From Bostrychus sinensis (Eukaryota; Chordata; Actinopteri; Gobiiformes; Eleotridae), in the NCBI GenBank assembly GCA_020698575.1, contig CM036244.1:12562534-12626533 (forward strand): a stretch of 64,000 nucleotides of DNA. The letters are read 5' to 3'. The notes under the pieces were generated by a model. It saw only the letters and a program-made list of their open reading frames with translations, was not told where the DNA came from and searched no databases. Position 1 is the first letter of the stretch. The number at the start of each line of letters is the position of its first letter. Shown here one piece after another: positions 1-13,600 of the stretch. The translations under genes were made by a program, and so were the position numbers.

Positions 1-126
1 ATACTACTACTACTGTTGCTACCACTATTAAAACTACTATTACTACAACAACTACTACTACTATTACTACCAACATTACAACAGTTGTTACTGCCGTTAC
101 CTATTTTGCTTCCAAAAATAAACTTG
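1..126. repeat. Imperfect (ACT/TAC)n trinucleotide repeat
   Basis: ACT/CTA triplets dominate the first 120 bases with interruptions. It is open as a poly-Leu frame, which is an artefact of the repeat. It is the complement type of the (AGT)n arrays elsewhere in the window and may be the edge of a larger array. Confidence 0.85.
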
Positions 127-205
127 AGTAAATCACTAAAAGTATCTAGTTACCAATACTCTGCTAAAACTAGCTCCATTGTTGAGTGGCGTATCTCGGA
201 CAATG

Positions 206-224
206 GCAGCAGCAGCAGCAGCAG
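206..224. repeat. (CAG)6 run
   Basis: A short uninterrupted GCA/CAG tract lies upstream of gabrg2. There is no evidence that it is coding; it is long enough to be length-polymorphic. Confidence 0.7.
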
Positions 225-226
225 TG

Positions 227-1209
227 GCAGGAGCTGTCCTTGGTGCTGATTGCTGGTTTGTAAAGGCAGCGGAGACTAATAGAGCTGTCCGGGGTGCTGA
301 AAGCGTGACTGGACTGGATTTATGCCTGTGTCCCATTTAAAAAGAATCCAAGTACATTTGTACAAAAGCAGACGCTGCACCTGAAAACCACTGGTGTAAT
401 TATAGAGATGTTTTCTTTGTTGGTGCAGCAAAAGGAAGCGAGTTTTCTGTGTGAGAGCTCACCATGGTTACCACAGCATGACGTGGCTTCTTCTTTTTTT
501 TTTTTTTTTTTTTTTTTTATTATGACACACAGCTTTGGATATTTGTATTTACTACATTTTTTTTTATTTTATTTAACCTGTTATATATTATTATTAGACC
601 TAAAAAACAATATTTATTTTAAAACTGCAAATAACTTTAATTCATTGAAGTACAAGAAGCTACAGCTTAAGTTTTGAATAAAGGCAACTGAGTGATAAAA
701 ACAATGACAGAAAAATGCTTCCCTATGCTTTTTGTATTGGTTTCAAGGGGCATGCTCCGTTAAAAACTTGGACATTTGAGTGTTTTTACAGATATTTGTT
801 GAGACATAAGACAGGGAGCCTTAAAGTGTGACAATCGCCTTAAAATAGTCACACATGGCCCCCCATACACTGCATAATAACAAATGATCAGTGTGCTATA
901 GATTTCATTAACTGGAACAATTTAAAGTAACTTTCTTGATATCTCTAAGGAATACAGTTGGATTGAATTAAATGTTTCCAATAAAAATGTTATTTCTAAT
1001 TATTTTGATGTGATATAATAAAATATATATATTTCCCAGTAAACACTCAGCCCTGGATGCCCTGTGCTTCCGCTTGCTGTAACCACGCATGTGTTGATCC
1101 GTGCTGCAGCAACGTGCATCCGTGGCTCTCTGACCCCGGCGTTAATCTGCATTCAGCCTCAAACTCCCATGCCTTTTATCCTCTCCTGCTCCTCGTCAGA
1201 TAGTAGCTT
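227..1209. other. Upstream intergenic stretch, no gene seen
   Basis: AT-rich sequence with a T-run at about 494-518 and a decayed repeat at about 745-850 (ACTTGGACATTTGAGTG...) that resembles the right half of the hAT-like element at 41318-41675. No coding exon, RNA gene or recognisable promoter element was found. Confidence 0.6.
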
Positions 1210-1555
1210 ATTATCATAGCTTCTTCTTTTCCTTTTGCCTGTAGCTCTGTGTTTTAGGGCCTCGCTTTAGGGCTGTCTCGCTTTGGACGAGGCGACGACA
1301 CCAACCAGCGCGAGGGGGGAAGAGCGCGCAACAACACACGAGCGATACCAAATCAAGTCTGGACTCGCATCGATTTTGTTGTGGCTGATCTGACTCCACA
1401 CACCGCCGCGCGTCCTCGGTCCGCCAGTCTCGGGTCTCGTTTGCACAGGCAGACCCCGCGTAACGTGCGTAATGTATCGCAGAGAGGAAACGCTCTAAAA
1501 ACAAGACGGACATCTGCTGCCACGAACGAAGAAGGAAACCGAGTCGCTGCTGTCG
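1210..1555 (+). promoter_or_regulatory. gabrg2: CpG-rich 5' end of gabrg2 (probable promoter and 5' UTR)
   Basis: From about 1250 to 1670 the sequence becomes GC-rich and full of CpG (for example CGACGACACC, GCGCGAGGGG, CACCGCCGCGCG), in contrast to the AT-rich flanks. It runs directly into the exon 1 ATG. This is what a CpG-type vertebrate promoter plus 5' UTR looks like. No convincing TATA box or transcription start can be fixed. Upstream ATGs in other frames (for example 1381) could act as uORFs if transcribed. Confidence 0.55.
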
Positions 1556-1662
1556 ATGGCTTCATCAAATTTAGCCTCCAAATGCTCGACAGCAATGGCG
1601 AAGCCTTCTCTTCCACTCAAGCTGCTTCTCTGGGTCTTTATCGCCGCTAATCTTCCAACGAG
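1556..1662 (+). CDS. gabrg2: gabrg2 exon 1 (signal peptide)
   Basis: This exon reads MASSNLASKCSTAMAKPSLP followed by LKLLLWVFIAANLPT, a basic then strongly hydrophobic stretch typical of a secretory signal. It ends at AACGAG with donor GTAAGAG at 1663. The split codon AG plus T from exon 2 gives Ser and joins exactly to SFQNDDDDEVANKTW. The frame is open back to an in-frame TAA at 1496-1498, so 1556 is the first possible ATG. Its Kozak context is weak (T at -3, G at +4). The second ATG at 1595 has G at -3 and G at +4 and would give a compact, canonical signal peptide, MAKPSLPLKLLLWVFIAANL. Either start may be used. The + frame ORF 1381-1650 is a different frame and is not the gene. No protein homology supports residues 1-13, so the start is the uncertain part. 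Confidence 0.85.
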
Positions 1663-4600
1663 GTAAGAGCCTTAGCGACTGACGTTTGCTGGTTGAAGTC
1701 TCACGTCTTTATCTCCATTTCGGTAGAAAAAGAGACATGGTTCTTCCTGGATACGATTCATCTTAGTGTGTGGTGCCTCCCTCGGAAAGCTATAGCGAGG
1801 GTATTTAGAGGAATGCTGGGCGATTATCACAGCGAGAGATATGGTTTCAGGGGAAAAAATCAAATCATGTTTTCATTTCTCTTATGTTTAAATGCGACTT
1901 TTACGCGTGATGTATTGAATTGTATGGATATGTTATTGGCCTCAGCGACACATATTGAACCGATGACAGAACCCCCCCGCCCCCAAAACGAAACATTATT
2001 TTTAACGTATCTTTTAATCTAATTGTCCACTCTGATAGAGATAACAATGTATAAGATAATGACGAGAAAACGCAATTTCCTTTAGTACAGCCACAATCTG
2101 TCCGCTGTTAGAAATAGCACAGTGGTAGGCTAAGCAGAGTGAAGCTAAGGCTACATGGAGTCTCTGCTAAGCTGTCTTCAAGGATCAAGTCTATTCTGAG
2201 AGCCTCATTATTCTCATCCCAAACTTGGACGTGTGTTGGACGTGGCCTGGTGAAATCTGCCAGCTTTTATTTGTCCTAAATATTAAAAATAAGGTTTCAT
2301 GCCATAGGGAGATAATAAAAGGAAAAAAAAATCCAAAATGGCAGACAATATGATCTTCAATAGTAAAGGCACAGTTACAAGGCTTTGCACATATGGCATA
2401 GAGAGCTGCCATTTGACTCAAGCTCGCCCCTGTTACTGTCAGTATACCTCTTTGTGCCAAGATAGCAGCACAGTTCAGGGAAAGTGGCTGGCCGGGCAGT
2501 GCATTTTGTCTTCTCATGCTACTACTACTGCTGCTGCCACTTAAGGTTGAAAAATGGAGGCAGATAAATCAGATCAGATCAATCACCGTCAGGCTGAAGG
2601 CTGCCCCGGGGCTTCGTGTCCAAGCAAGATGTTGTTAGCCTTCTGCATCTCTAATTGTATGCACAAGTAGTGTACACAATATGCTTGAGTAAACACTCGA
2701 ACACTCCTCACCTGACTGACTCACAGTGGATGTTTATGGGTAGGTTCTGCCCTGCTCCAGTGGTTTAACACAGTAAGGGGGTTGGTGATTGACAGTGGAG
2801 GTATGCTGTCTTGTATATATAGTTTAGGTAAACACGGTCCAAAGGTAAGAAGTAAAAGGACGCAAATTAGCCCTGCACATATGCAATAACTGTGTTAGAT
2901 AAAGCCACAAAGGGTAACAAACCAGTGCAGTGTTTGTGCCAGTCCCAAGCCTGGATAAATGGAGAGGAACTGTATCAGGAAGGGCATCTGGCATAAAAAC
3001 CTATGCTAAAGTAATTTGCAAATCATTGCACACTAGGAAGTGGATGGTTTGCAGTGATGACCCCGAAAGTAAAAAACTAAAATGAGAAGAAACAATAACT
3101 ACTGTAGGTTGATTGGCAATATTTAGATAAATAAGAATTAATAAAGTTGAATTATTGTTCACAGACAGTTGAATTTTAGTTTATGAAGAGATACAAAGTT
3201 CTAGATTTACACTTAGTGCTGCTGAATACGTGCAGTACGTCTCTGACACAATATTCTTGCTGACTCCAATTTACACCAAGTTTGTTGAGAGTACTGAGTT
3301 TATGCTGGAAGTCGTGAGTTCACACGATAACAACTATGTAGAGAGCTTTATGTAAACAAAAGCCATGTTTGCCTGTCTGAGCACAATCTCCTGTTTATTC
3401 CGTGACTTTTGTGCTTTTATGTAAGCATGCGACGTATATGAATACTTGGAAAATTGGGTGTTACTGGTCAAAACTGGGGCCTAACAAATAACTTACTACA
3501 GAGTATACCAGATCTTAATGTAAGACAGAATTAGAACAAACTCGCAATTATTTATTAATTTTTTTGGGGGAAGAACATAATTTGATTTAAGGCTCCAGAC
3601 ATTTATTTTAACAGTGTAAATCTAATTATAAGACCATAACATTATTGAGATACATTACACATAGTCTCTTGCAATATTAATAGTGCATTAGCATATATTG
3701 CAATAACAATGCATTTGGGATATATTTGGCAGGCCTAGTGCAAACAAAGGTCCTGGTCTTTTCCATACTGTGAGAGAAACCAGATCGCTTATCAGCTTCC
3801 GTTTGAAGTTCAGTGTGATTCATGTATGAGACTCTTACATAACACATCTCAAGGCCCCTGGCATCCTGCCTGTAAAATATGCGACTTGTGAGTCATTGGC
3901 AGCTACTATGGGTAGTGATGTCTTATTGCTTTTTCATATCGACACCTGCAATTGTTTACCACACAGTCAATTATTCTCTCAGATTTACTGTTTCTGTGGC
4001 TTGTTATAGATACTGGGTTGTTGTTACAAGCTACATGCTATGTTTACACTGCCAGGCCCTAGATGTGTGTCCAGGATGTTGGCCCTCATAGATTTTGTGA
4101 CATGACTGTGGTAAAGCTTTGCAGTATTATTTACAAAGGTGACAGAAGCTATTAACTTCAGGGTCAGCGTTACAGGAGCTGGACAGAGGCTGAAACAAAA
4201 CCAGAATTTTGCATCATAGTTAGCTTCTTCTTTACTTTTGTCTTTTCCTTTTCAGGGTCGCCACAGCAAATCATCTGCCTCCTTGTGTGCAGTTACTTGT
4301 GAATGGATTTGGAGTAGGACAGGCTTTATGCTGGATGCACTGCCTTATGCAACCCCTTGACCCCTTGTTGCTGATTTGCATTATAGTTAGCTTTTTTTGG
4401 CCACTGTGGCTAGTCTTTGTCAAAAGTTGGTAGCCAGTTAGTGTTTTTACTAGCCACAATTTTATACAACAAACAAAGAAATGTAAAATTAGTTTTTATA
4501 TATGGCTTAGGCAGAATAAATTGTATCTGTGCATTTTGAAAACGTTTTATTTTGGTTAAATTAATATTTTGATGTCTTTAATCATGATGAATTACTATAT

Positions 4601-7600
4601 AGTAAAAAGTGTACATTCATGAAGAGCATCAGAAATTCAGGCCTAATCTCTAACAATACAGGTGCATACATTTCAACAGCCAGAATTTGTATTACTAGCC
4701 AGAATTAAAATCTACCAGCATTTGGCTGGTTGGCTCATGTGAATGTCAAGCCCTGGGTATGCACATATGTTTGTGAGAAGAGATTCATAATAATAATTTA
4801 CTTCCAAACATTTGAACAACTTGGCTTTGCCCACAATGTTTTCCCACACAGATATTGGCAGCTAATTGCTAACAAAACACATATTCACACAATGTCTTTA
4901 ATTAAGAAGTTTCTGTTTCCAAAGTCATTATCGCTTCCTTACCACAACACCCAGGGGGATATTATCTAATTTCAGCCTCAAAAACTTAGCTGAAAATATT
5001 GTAATTACGGTTACTTACAACTAATAGTCAGTAGCATTGTTTCTGTGTTTATTCTCATATACATTTTTATTTTTATGGTATCAATACATCTGGATTAACA
5101 GCATGGGAAGACAATTTGATGGTACACTAGAAAATTGAGCAACACAAAGAGCCCATTATTGTCTCTTGCTTGACTATTTAGAGACTAGATTAAGGTCACA
5201 GGGATTTTATGAGTGAGTGAGAGTGGAAAAGGTGTGAAATAACTGCACTTTTGCCATTTAGCGTGGGTCACAATAAAACCAGAAGTACAGACGTGGGAAG
5301 TGGGACAAAACGTGACTTTGGTTTTAATCAAAGAAGTGTCCTAGCTCAGTTTGTTTCTCGGGGCAGTTCTTGTGTCAGTGGCATTGGGCTTGAGCTGACA
5401 TATTTCTGAATAAAAACTGCATACTAGTATTTGGGACAGTACCTGTATATGTTAAGTAATGTTGCTCGACCGTTGCTCTGTAAGGATTTAATTTATTTAC
5501 TTGGGTGAGGCATGCCTTTATGTGTGAAGAATGTGCTGTTTTTGTAAACGATGAGACAGAATTGTTGCAAAGATCACTCACATAGCAAAGAAGAAAATGG
5601 TCATCCTTCACTCATACATTTTTGATTTTCCCATTGCACGAGAGGTTGCAACACAGCTGAAGGTCTACATACTTACATTATTTAGAGCCTATTGAGAAGT
5701 GTGCCCTGTTTTCCAATACAGTTTTACCAGAAATGGAAAGTAACCAGATACACTTTCTCAAGTAATTAACATTTGTGTACAACTACATAGGCCAGACGGT
5801 ACTTTGACTTCTTTTTGAGTCTCTAAATGAGTAAAAGGATATCTTTTTTTTTTTTTTTTTACCTCAGTGGCAAAGTAAGTACTACCTCACAAGTATACGG
5901 TCCTCTGTTCAGTTCAGGTTTTGGTAGTATTGGTAGTAGTACAAAGCTGTAGTAGTAGCAGCAGTAGTACTAGCAAATGTAGAGGTAGTAACATAGTAGT
6001 AGCAATCACAGTAGTGATCATAGCAGTACTAGTAACAGCAGAAGTAGTAGTAGAAGTAGCAGTAGTAGTAATAGTAGCGGTAGTAATCGCAGTAGTAGTA
6101 ACAGTAGTAGGAACAATAGTAGTAGCAGTAGCTGTATTAATAGCAAATGTAGGGGTAGTAGCAGCAGCAGTAGTAGTAACAATAGTAATCACAATAGCAA
6201 TTATAGCAGTAGTAGTAACAGTAGTAGTAGCTGTAGTAGCAGTAACTGTAGTGGTAGTAGCAGCTGTAGTAATAACAGTAGTGGTTGTAGTAGCAATAGT
6301 AGTCGTAGCAGTTGTAGTAAGAGTAGTAGTAGTAGCAGTAGTAGTAATAGCAGTAGATGTAGTTTTATCAAACGTAGTGGTAGTAGCAGCAGTAGTAGTA
6401 GCAGTAGTAGTAATATCAATAGCTGTAGTAGTAGCAAATGTAGTGGCAGTAGTAACAGTAGTTGTAACAGTAGCGGTTGTAATACCAGTAGTACTCATAG
6501 CAGTAATAGTAACGGTAGTAGCAACAATAGTTGCAGAAGTAGCAGTAGCAATAATTGTAGTAGTAGTAGTATTTTAATTTAACTCAAGTATCATTTTTTT
6601 CCTTTGCTATCTAATCTAATATTATTTTGAAGTAACAGTACTTTAACTTTAGTACAGATTTCGAGTACTCCCTCCACCTCCAACATTACTCTGACAGATT
6701 TACCCATCTGTGTTGAATTGGCACCGTCATCATTGTACCTTGTGTGACATTTGTTTCGGTGACAGAGACGCTCGCATGCCAGTAGTAGCTAATCTGTGTG
6801 ATGTGTTGAGCCTGAGTGATGCCTGTAAATAGACTGCTTGTCTCTGCCAGAGGTCATGGGACAGAATGGGCAGCCGCGACCCGTGCAGGTGCTTGCTGTC
6901 TGAACCGAAGGCAGGGCTGATTATGTAGCGCCGCATAAACCAGGGCCGCCATTTGCATTCGCTTTGCATACCATAATTGGCCATAAATATAATACAAAAG
7001 TAATGGCTTGTTTTTTTTTCTACAGCCAAAGCATGAGAAAAAGAGACGTAGCAGTAGCTTAATGCAGCAGAGTGGTTTGTTGTGTTGTTGCCATAGATGC
7101 AATGTTGTGCAATTACAAACAGGAGAATACTTGATGAGGTTCCTTTATTAGCTGCAGTTCATAATGTGAAGTGATGAGTGCTCAGTAGAAGATGATGGCG
7201 ATTGAAGGCCATTTTCATAACCCACTGCTAAAACGTTATTGTTATCCTCAGTGCAGTTAGTTTGATAGGAGAGCATGGCACAGTACGGCTGCGGTTATAG
7301 TGATGGTTCAGTGTTATTGGAGTGGGTTTGTATGGTGTACTTGTAGAGTGCTTTACATTCAGGGGATGATGGGCTGCAGTGTTCAAAGAGTTAGCAATGG
7401 CAGTGTATGAAGCAGTTGTCGTTGGCAATACCTAAGCTTGGCAAGGCATCCATATTCTTTTAATGCAATTGGATAGATTTAACCAGAAAAAAAGGGTAGT
7501 TTCAATATACACAGGATTAACTACCTCTCAACCAAAGCAGTAAAAAAAACAAAACAAAACTATTACCATATAAACATAAGAAGAAGATTTGCAACATTTC

Positions 7601-10600
7601 CATTAAGTCCTATGGGCCAGTCTTCTGTGCAAATAGGTCCTAGGAATAGTTCCCGTAAGTTCAGGCTAGCAACACTAGGGTTGGGTACCGTTCAGATTTT
7701 TTCTATACCATTACTTAAACAATACCTGTTTTTTGATAACTGTACCCGAGCGTTACTTTTTCAGATACCTATGGTGTGCTAATTCATCTTCTACAATCAT
7801 AAAACACAATAATATTGAATAAAAGACCAGTTTTTGGAGCAAAATTTTGATACCAGTCGTATTGTAAATTTTCTTTCGATACCACGGTACCCAGCCCTAA
7901 GCAGAGCAATTTGGCACTGTTTATATCACACTTTTAAAAGTTTTTAAGATGTTTAAAGAGTGAAAGTTTATATTATATGCGGTTTAATATCAAATTTACA
8001 TACCCACCAATGCATTGTTTTTGGCTACATAATTCACAGGACTATAAATGGTCCTGGTCTTCCTGTGGTGCAACTCGCTTTCAGTGGCTCTAGTCAAAGC
8101 AGATAAATTACAGTAATGTATCACAGCCGTGTTGCTGATGAACTAACTTTTCATTGGCTGGTTGGAAAGGTTTGAGATCCAAGCCATCAAAAGTAATTTA
8201 ATTGCAGACTTAATATCTAAGACAACGTGGTATCGTACTGATTGATGAAAATTACATTTCCAATTTGCATGCTATATGCCTCACAGCAATAGGGCAAGAG
8301 GGGAGTTTGCATGCTCTCCCATTGTCTGGGTGGGTTCCTCCAGGTGCTCCGGTTTCCCCCATCAACCTAAAACATGCACTGCTAGGTACTCCTGACCAGG
8401 ATCCTGGCACAGATCTGGAGATGGGTCCCCGGGCGCTGCACTGTGGTCGCACACTGCTCCTGACAGGTTGCCCCAGTGGCACTGAGGGTTGGGTCAAATG
8501 CAGAGAACTAATTTCCCTGTGGGGAAAATAAAGTCTACCTCAACCTTAACCTACATCCCAACTGACCTTGACTCTCATACATACAACATACGAGCATTGT
8601 CACTGTCCACAATAAGATGCTAGTCACAATAATTATCTAACAAACCACCAATGCCAAGCTAATACAGTTCAGTGGTCACTGTTTAACCTACAACTGATTA
8701 GATATTGATTTTACGTTTGTTGAGGTTAATTTGCCCTTGCCATCCTTTAGTGAGTGCTGAAATTGTGTAATAGCTGCAGTCACACTTCTTAAAAAAGTCA
8801 CAAACAAATGTGTTATACTTTAGTGCAAAGCAAAGTAGGTCTATAATTTTGAAGACATCTCATATGGGATTTTAGATTACACAAATTTTATAATTTTGAT
8901 CCTATGCATCTATGGAAAAACACATTTTAATTACCTAAACTTTACACAACTGCAAGGCTACAACTGTTCTCGATAATGCTGTGTCCTCTTTAAAGGCTGC
9001 TTTGAACGCTGTGCTGTCTTCCTCTGGTTGCATCCACATTTGTTGCAAAGTAGGGAGATGGAAACACATGAAAAACAAACCAAAGCCGTACACACACATT
9101 AGCTGGGGCCTCTGTGGACCTTCAGGTACTGAATTAGCTGCAAACGCTCAGATGTGCCTGCAGTGGAAACACATGGCTCATCCTTTGATCTGCTCGTCTT
9201 TGGAGCATTTCCATATCCAGCCAGCTACTGTGTGAGATGAATATAGATAATATCACTGCAGCAAACTGAAAAAAACACTGAAGGTTTTTTAGTTCATCTG
9301 ATCTACTTATCTGCCTGACCATTCCACTGCCTCAAATGTCTACAAACCCGACTTAGGAAAATGTTAGGACTCAAAAACAATGCTGTCATTTGCAAATCTC
9401 AAAGTTGGTTGCCAGTTGGTTGCAGGACTGACACAGAGACATAATGACAGACAGCCATTCATACATTCATATACAAGGGCGAATTTAGAGCCACCAGTTC
9501 ACCTAACACATGCAGAAATAGCTGAACATACAAAGTGTACTAAGCAAGAGCAGCATTTTGCAACTAATTAAGTTTTTTGCCAACAGGTCAGTAAGAATTG
9601 TGTGTATAAAAGCAGCATTTTAGAAAACCAGTCTGTATTCTTAGTATAGGGTGTCATGATCTATGGGCCCTCACACGGTGATGCATGAAAAACTGGCATG
9701 AGTCTGTACTGGAAATCACTGCATGGATCCAAAACACTTTCTGAAATCATTTTATATATTGCATTAGAGGTCGACTGATATTTTTTTTTCAATGGCCAAT
9801 ACCATTTTTTTAAAATTCAGAGCAGCCAATGGCAAATAAACTCTGCTATTTTGCATCAATTTGCAGAACCAATTTTCTTAGTTTTTAGGAAATAAATTAA
9901 TTTAATATAGCCATTTGTTTTAGTATTGCTTATTAAAACAGAAAAACTAATTTCTTAGAATTGGACAGTGAGAACAGTGGAAGATTAGTTTTTTTTAGAA
10001 AACCAATAAGGCAATTTCACTCAAACTCTCTGTGCAAGTAGAGCTTGTGGAAAACTACAAAATGCTTTTGGATTTTTTTATTCTATGCGGTTCTATGCCA
10101 GGAACATGAGCAAAATCTTTTTATTGCGGTTTGCTGGATGTTTCCTATGAACTGTGTGAATGTGTTAGTGTGGCTGTGTTTGGTGGTGGTCGGAGGGGCC
10201 GTTGGCGCAGATTGGCAGCCACGTTTCCGTCAGTCTGCCCCAGGGCAGCTGTGGCTACAGAAGTAGCTCACCACCACCAAGTGTGACTGAGGAGTGAATG
10301 AATAAGTGATCAATTGTAAAAGCGTCTTTGAGTGTCCAAAAAAGCGCTATATAAATTCGATGAATTATTATTATTATTATTATTATTAACTGCAGTGTAG
10401 GATGTCCAAACTGCTAAAAGATGGTTAGGGACACTCTGAGCTGGCTTCTCAGGACTTCCAAAAGTATCTTAAGGTCAAATTACACAGATCTGTAGCAGGG
10501 CTGCCACAATGGCCTCTAATAAATTGAAGAATAAATAAGTGACACAGTGCTCATATTCTCCTGGCTGATATATCAGCCACCTCTACCTTCCATCCAGTCT

Positions 10601-13600
10601 AACATGGCTCCTGAATACTGAATGGTGATTTAATGTGTTTTGGTGCTGGTGTGTGGACAAGCTAAATTTAAAATGGAATGAGGTCAAATGGAGCTATTCT
10701 ATGGTTAAAATTAGCAGAATTTGGAGAAGAGAAAGACAATTGGCCAAGAGAGGATGACAGTGTTTCTGGATCACGTTCACATAATGACTTCTTTTTCATT
10801 TTGGCCAAAGGGCTAAACGACTGGTTCAGAGCTCTTGTGGGGTGTTCATAGTCTGCAGGAGTCAGTATCTGGTGACGTACATCGGGAGCTAAGGCTGGCC
10901 CATGTAGTCCGATCCAACAGACAAGCTACTGTAGCTCAAATTGCTGCAAGGGCTGGATATTAGGGAGGTGGTCATAACACATACCATTAAGACCACCAAT
11001 ACATTATTACGCAGGTGGTCATAATAATCATAAGGTTTTAGTATATCTGCTCTGCATGCTGCCTGACCATTCTGCTGCCTTCTATTTCCACTCCACAGCT
11101 TGCAGCCAGTCTGAAATGGTCCTGAATAGTGCAATGAAGATTTAATGTGTTAGGGTCTGAGGGTATGGTGTGGCAGAATGGCACCTAATGGCACTTAATG
11201 CAGCCCAGAAAAGCTCACTGTCAAAACACTGCGCCTAAGCATGCGGCTTCACAACACGAGAAAGCTATCAGCGCTGCCTTCCCACCATTCCCTTTCCTAT
11301 CTCCACCATCTTTATTATTTCATTGAGAAGTGTCTGTGCTTGCTGCTGGGGCCTTGCAGAAAGCTAATAACTTGCTCAAGGTTGCTCTTTTGTGTCTTCG
11401 AGCTGTCTTTGTATCTAATTCCGTGGATACAGGACACTCCGAGCTCTGACAGCTCAAAGGTGCGCTAATAAAACTTTCACTCTCCATGTCTCTTAATGAC
11501 GCATGTATTAGTATTCTCCTCATCTTGTTTACCACCTTGGTCCTTACCTTGCTGCTAATGACAAATCTGCATTATTTATCAAAGTAATCAAAATGCAGGA
11601 GTGTTCTCTTTGACACAATCTGCAAATAATTACTGAAGCGTCCCAGTATTTGTTCAGAGGAAATACACTTGTGGTAAATGAAAGGCTGCACATGATGAAC
11701 TAAAATCAATATTACCATTAAATTACAATTTCTCTTGATGGAAATATATTTTTGCTTTTGCCCACAGAGAACATTAGTACAGCATGATTTCTTCATTTGG
11801 TGTTGGATAAGTTTCTTTTGTCAAACAGTAATTAACATAAGAAGACAGTATTGAAGATTTCTTGAGTTACGGTGTCTCCTGTTGGGGGTTGCAGATGCCT
11901 GAATCCCAGCAGCTATGGGCATTAGGCAGGGTACATTCTGGCCAATGGTCAGTAAGTTTGAGGGCCTACATAAGGCGGTTTTCCACTGGATGGGACAGCA
12001 TTCTGTAAACGATCCACTCTAAACTATAAATGAAATGTTTTCATTCTCACTCTCGTCCAATCAACTCGCACCTGTGTGGAGCTCCGCCTTTTCCATAGCG
12101 ATCCAAAGTGGACCCAGAGCGGGACCCAGAGATGGACTCCCTTGCCGTGGGATGCCAAAAGTAGCTTTGAGGAGAGGAACCACCCTCAAACCGGCCTGGG
12201 GCCAATGGAGGGCAATTGGAGCAGCTTAGATTAACCAACCTTGCTGAGAGGCTGGAGTGCTTTTTGCAGTTCACATATTTATTGTTATATGAATACTGCA
12301 CTGCAATATGTTTTGCATTACTGCTCATAGTTACTACTGCAAGAAGGTTGTGGGTTTTATCCCCCAATTTAGTCTAATTCTTATTCTGCATCTTGCTCCA
12401 GAGAAATGTATGTTGTTGTTAGATAAACTGGTAAATTTAAAATGCCCAAGGTAAATGAATATACCAGCAGCAGGTGTTTATCTGTCTTTTGAGTTAACAC
12501 TGCTTATTGTTTGTCACTAGCGAGGCTGGTTTTGATAAATTGTTCATTTTTGACTGATTGTCCAACTCTCTACTGCTAGAGATGATTAATGTTTTATAAA
12601 AGGCTACTTCCTGATTTCAGGATATGCAGAGCAGCTGACATTCCCCCTGTCATACATCTTTGTTCAATGTGTCTTTTATAATGTGCCTCTTATATTGTTT
12701 TGTTTTTATTCACTTCATTGTTTTTATACTTATTTATTGTTATTTTATTGTATTGCTCTTATTTGCTTTTACTGGTTCTTATTATTTTAATGGGGACTTT
12801 TGGAGCTAAATGGAGTAATTTGTAGTTATTTATAGTTTTATGTGCAGCACTTTGAAAACTGTCTTGTTTATAAAATGTGCTATACAAATAAAGTGGATTT
12901 GGATTTAGATTTGAATAACGTGTTCATAAACTGGTCGGTATCTTCTTATCCACTTATAAAACAAAGCTTGGTTTGGACTACTTTTTTTTTAGGAACACTT
13001 CTTTAAAAATCATGTACACCCCACTGCTGAAAAAAGAACACCTTCTGTCATCTCCGGTCTATTTTCTACAGACTGCCTCTCAGAAATTAACATTCATTCT
13101 CAGAGCTAATATAATGAGCCATAATTAGAGCTTTACTAAGCGTTTTACAATAGGTCGTGTTACATAATATTATCTCGTGACATTGTTCCTATGTTCTTCA
13201 GGGCCTCTCTAATCTGATCCAATCCCATCACTGAAATGTGTAAAATACGTCTTTAAGGCAATACTTGTTCTTGATGGTATAATGAGCTGCTGCCATCATA
13301 AATCACTACTTAATTAGAGACAGATTGGTGAAATAAATTCAATAAAAGGTGCACACGGATACACTCTCTGTCCGAGCTTCTCAAACTGTGGTAGAGGTTC
13401 CGCTGGTAGTACGCAGACCCTTGACCTTCGTCTGGTGGTACTCAGGAGTCGTTTGCAGTTCAAGTCCTGAGTTATCTTCAGTTTGATTTCCTGATTTTGT
13501 TAGGTATTCAAATTGTTTAGACTGCTGTGATGTCCTGGTTTGATCCTGGTTTAGTCCTGGTTCAGTCCTGTCGATGTAGTCCAGATTTAGTCTTGGTTTA

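Noticed and set aside
1381..1650. 89-codon frame MADLTPHTAARP across the CpG region
   Set aside because: Overlaps exon 1 in another frame; the exon 1 frame alone gives a signal peptide and the correct splice phase. At most a uORF.
5914..6577. 194- and 218-codon open frames (poly-Thr and poly-Val)
   Set aside because: Produced by the (AGT)n array, in which most frames lack stops; no complexity or conserved residues.
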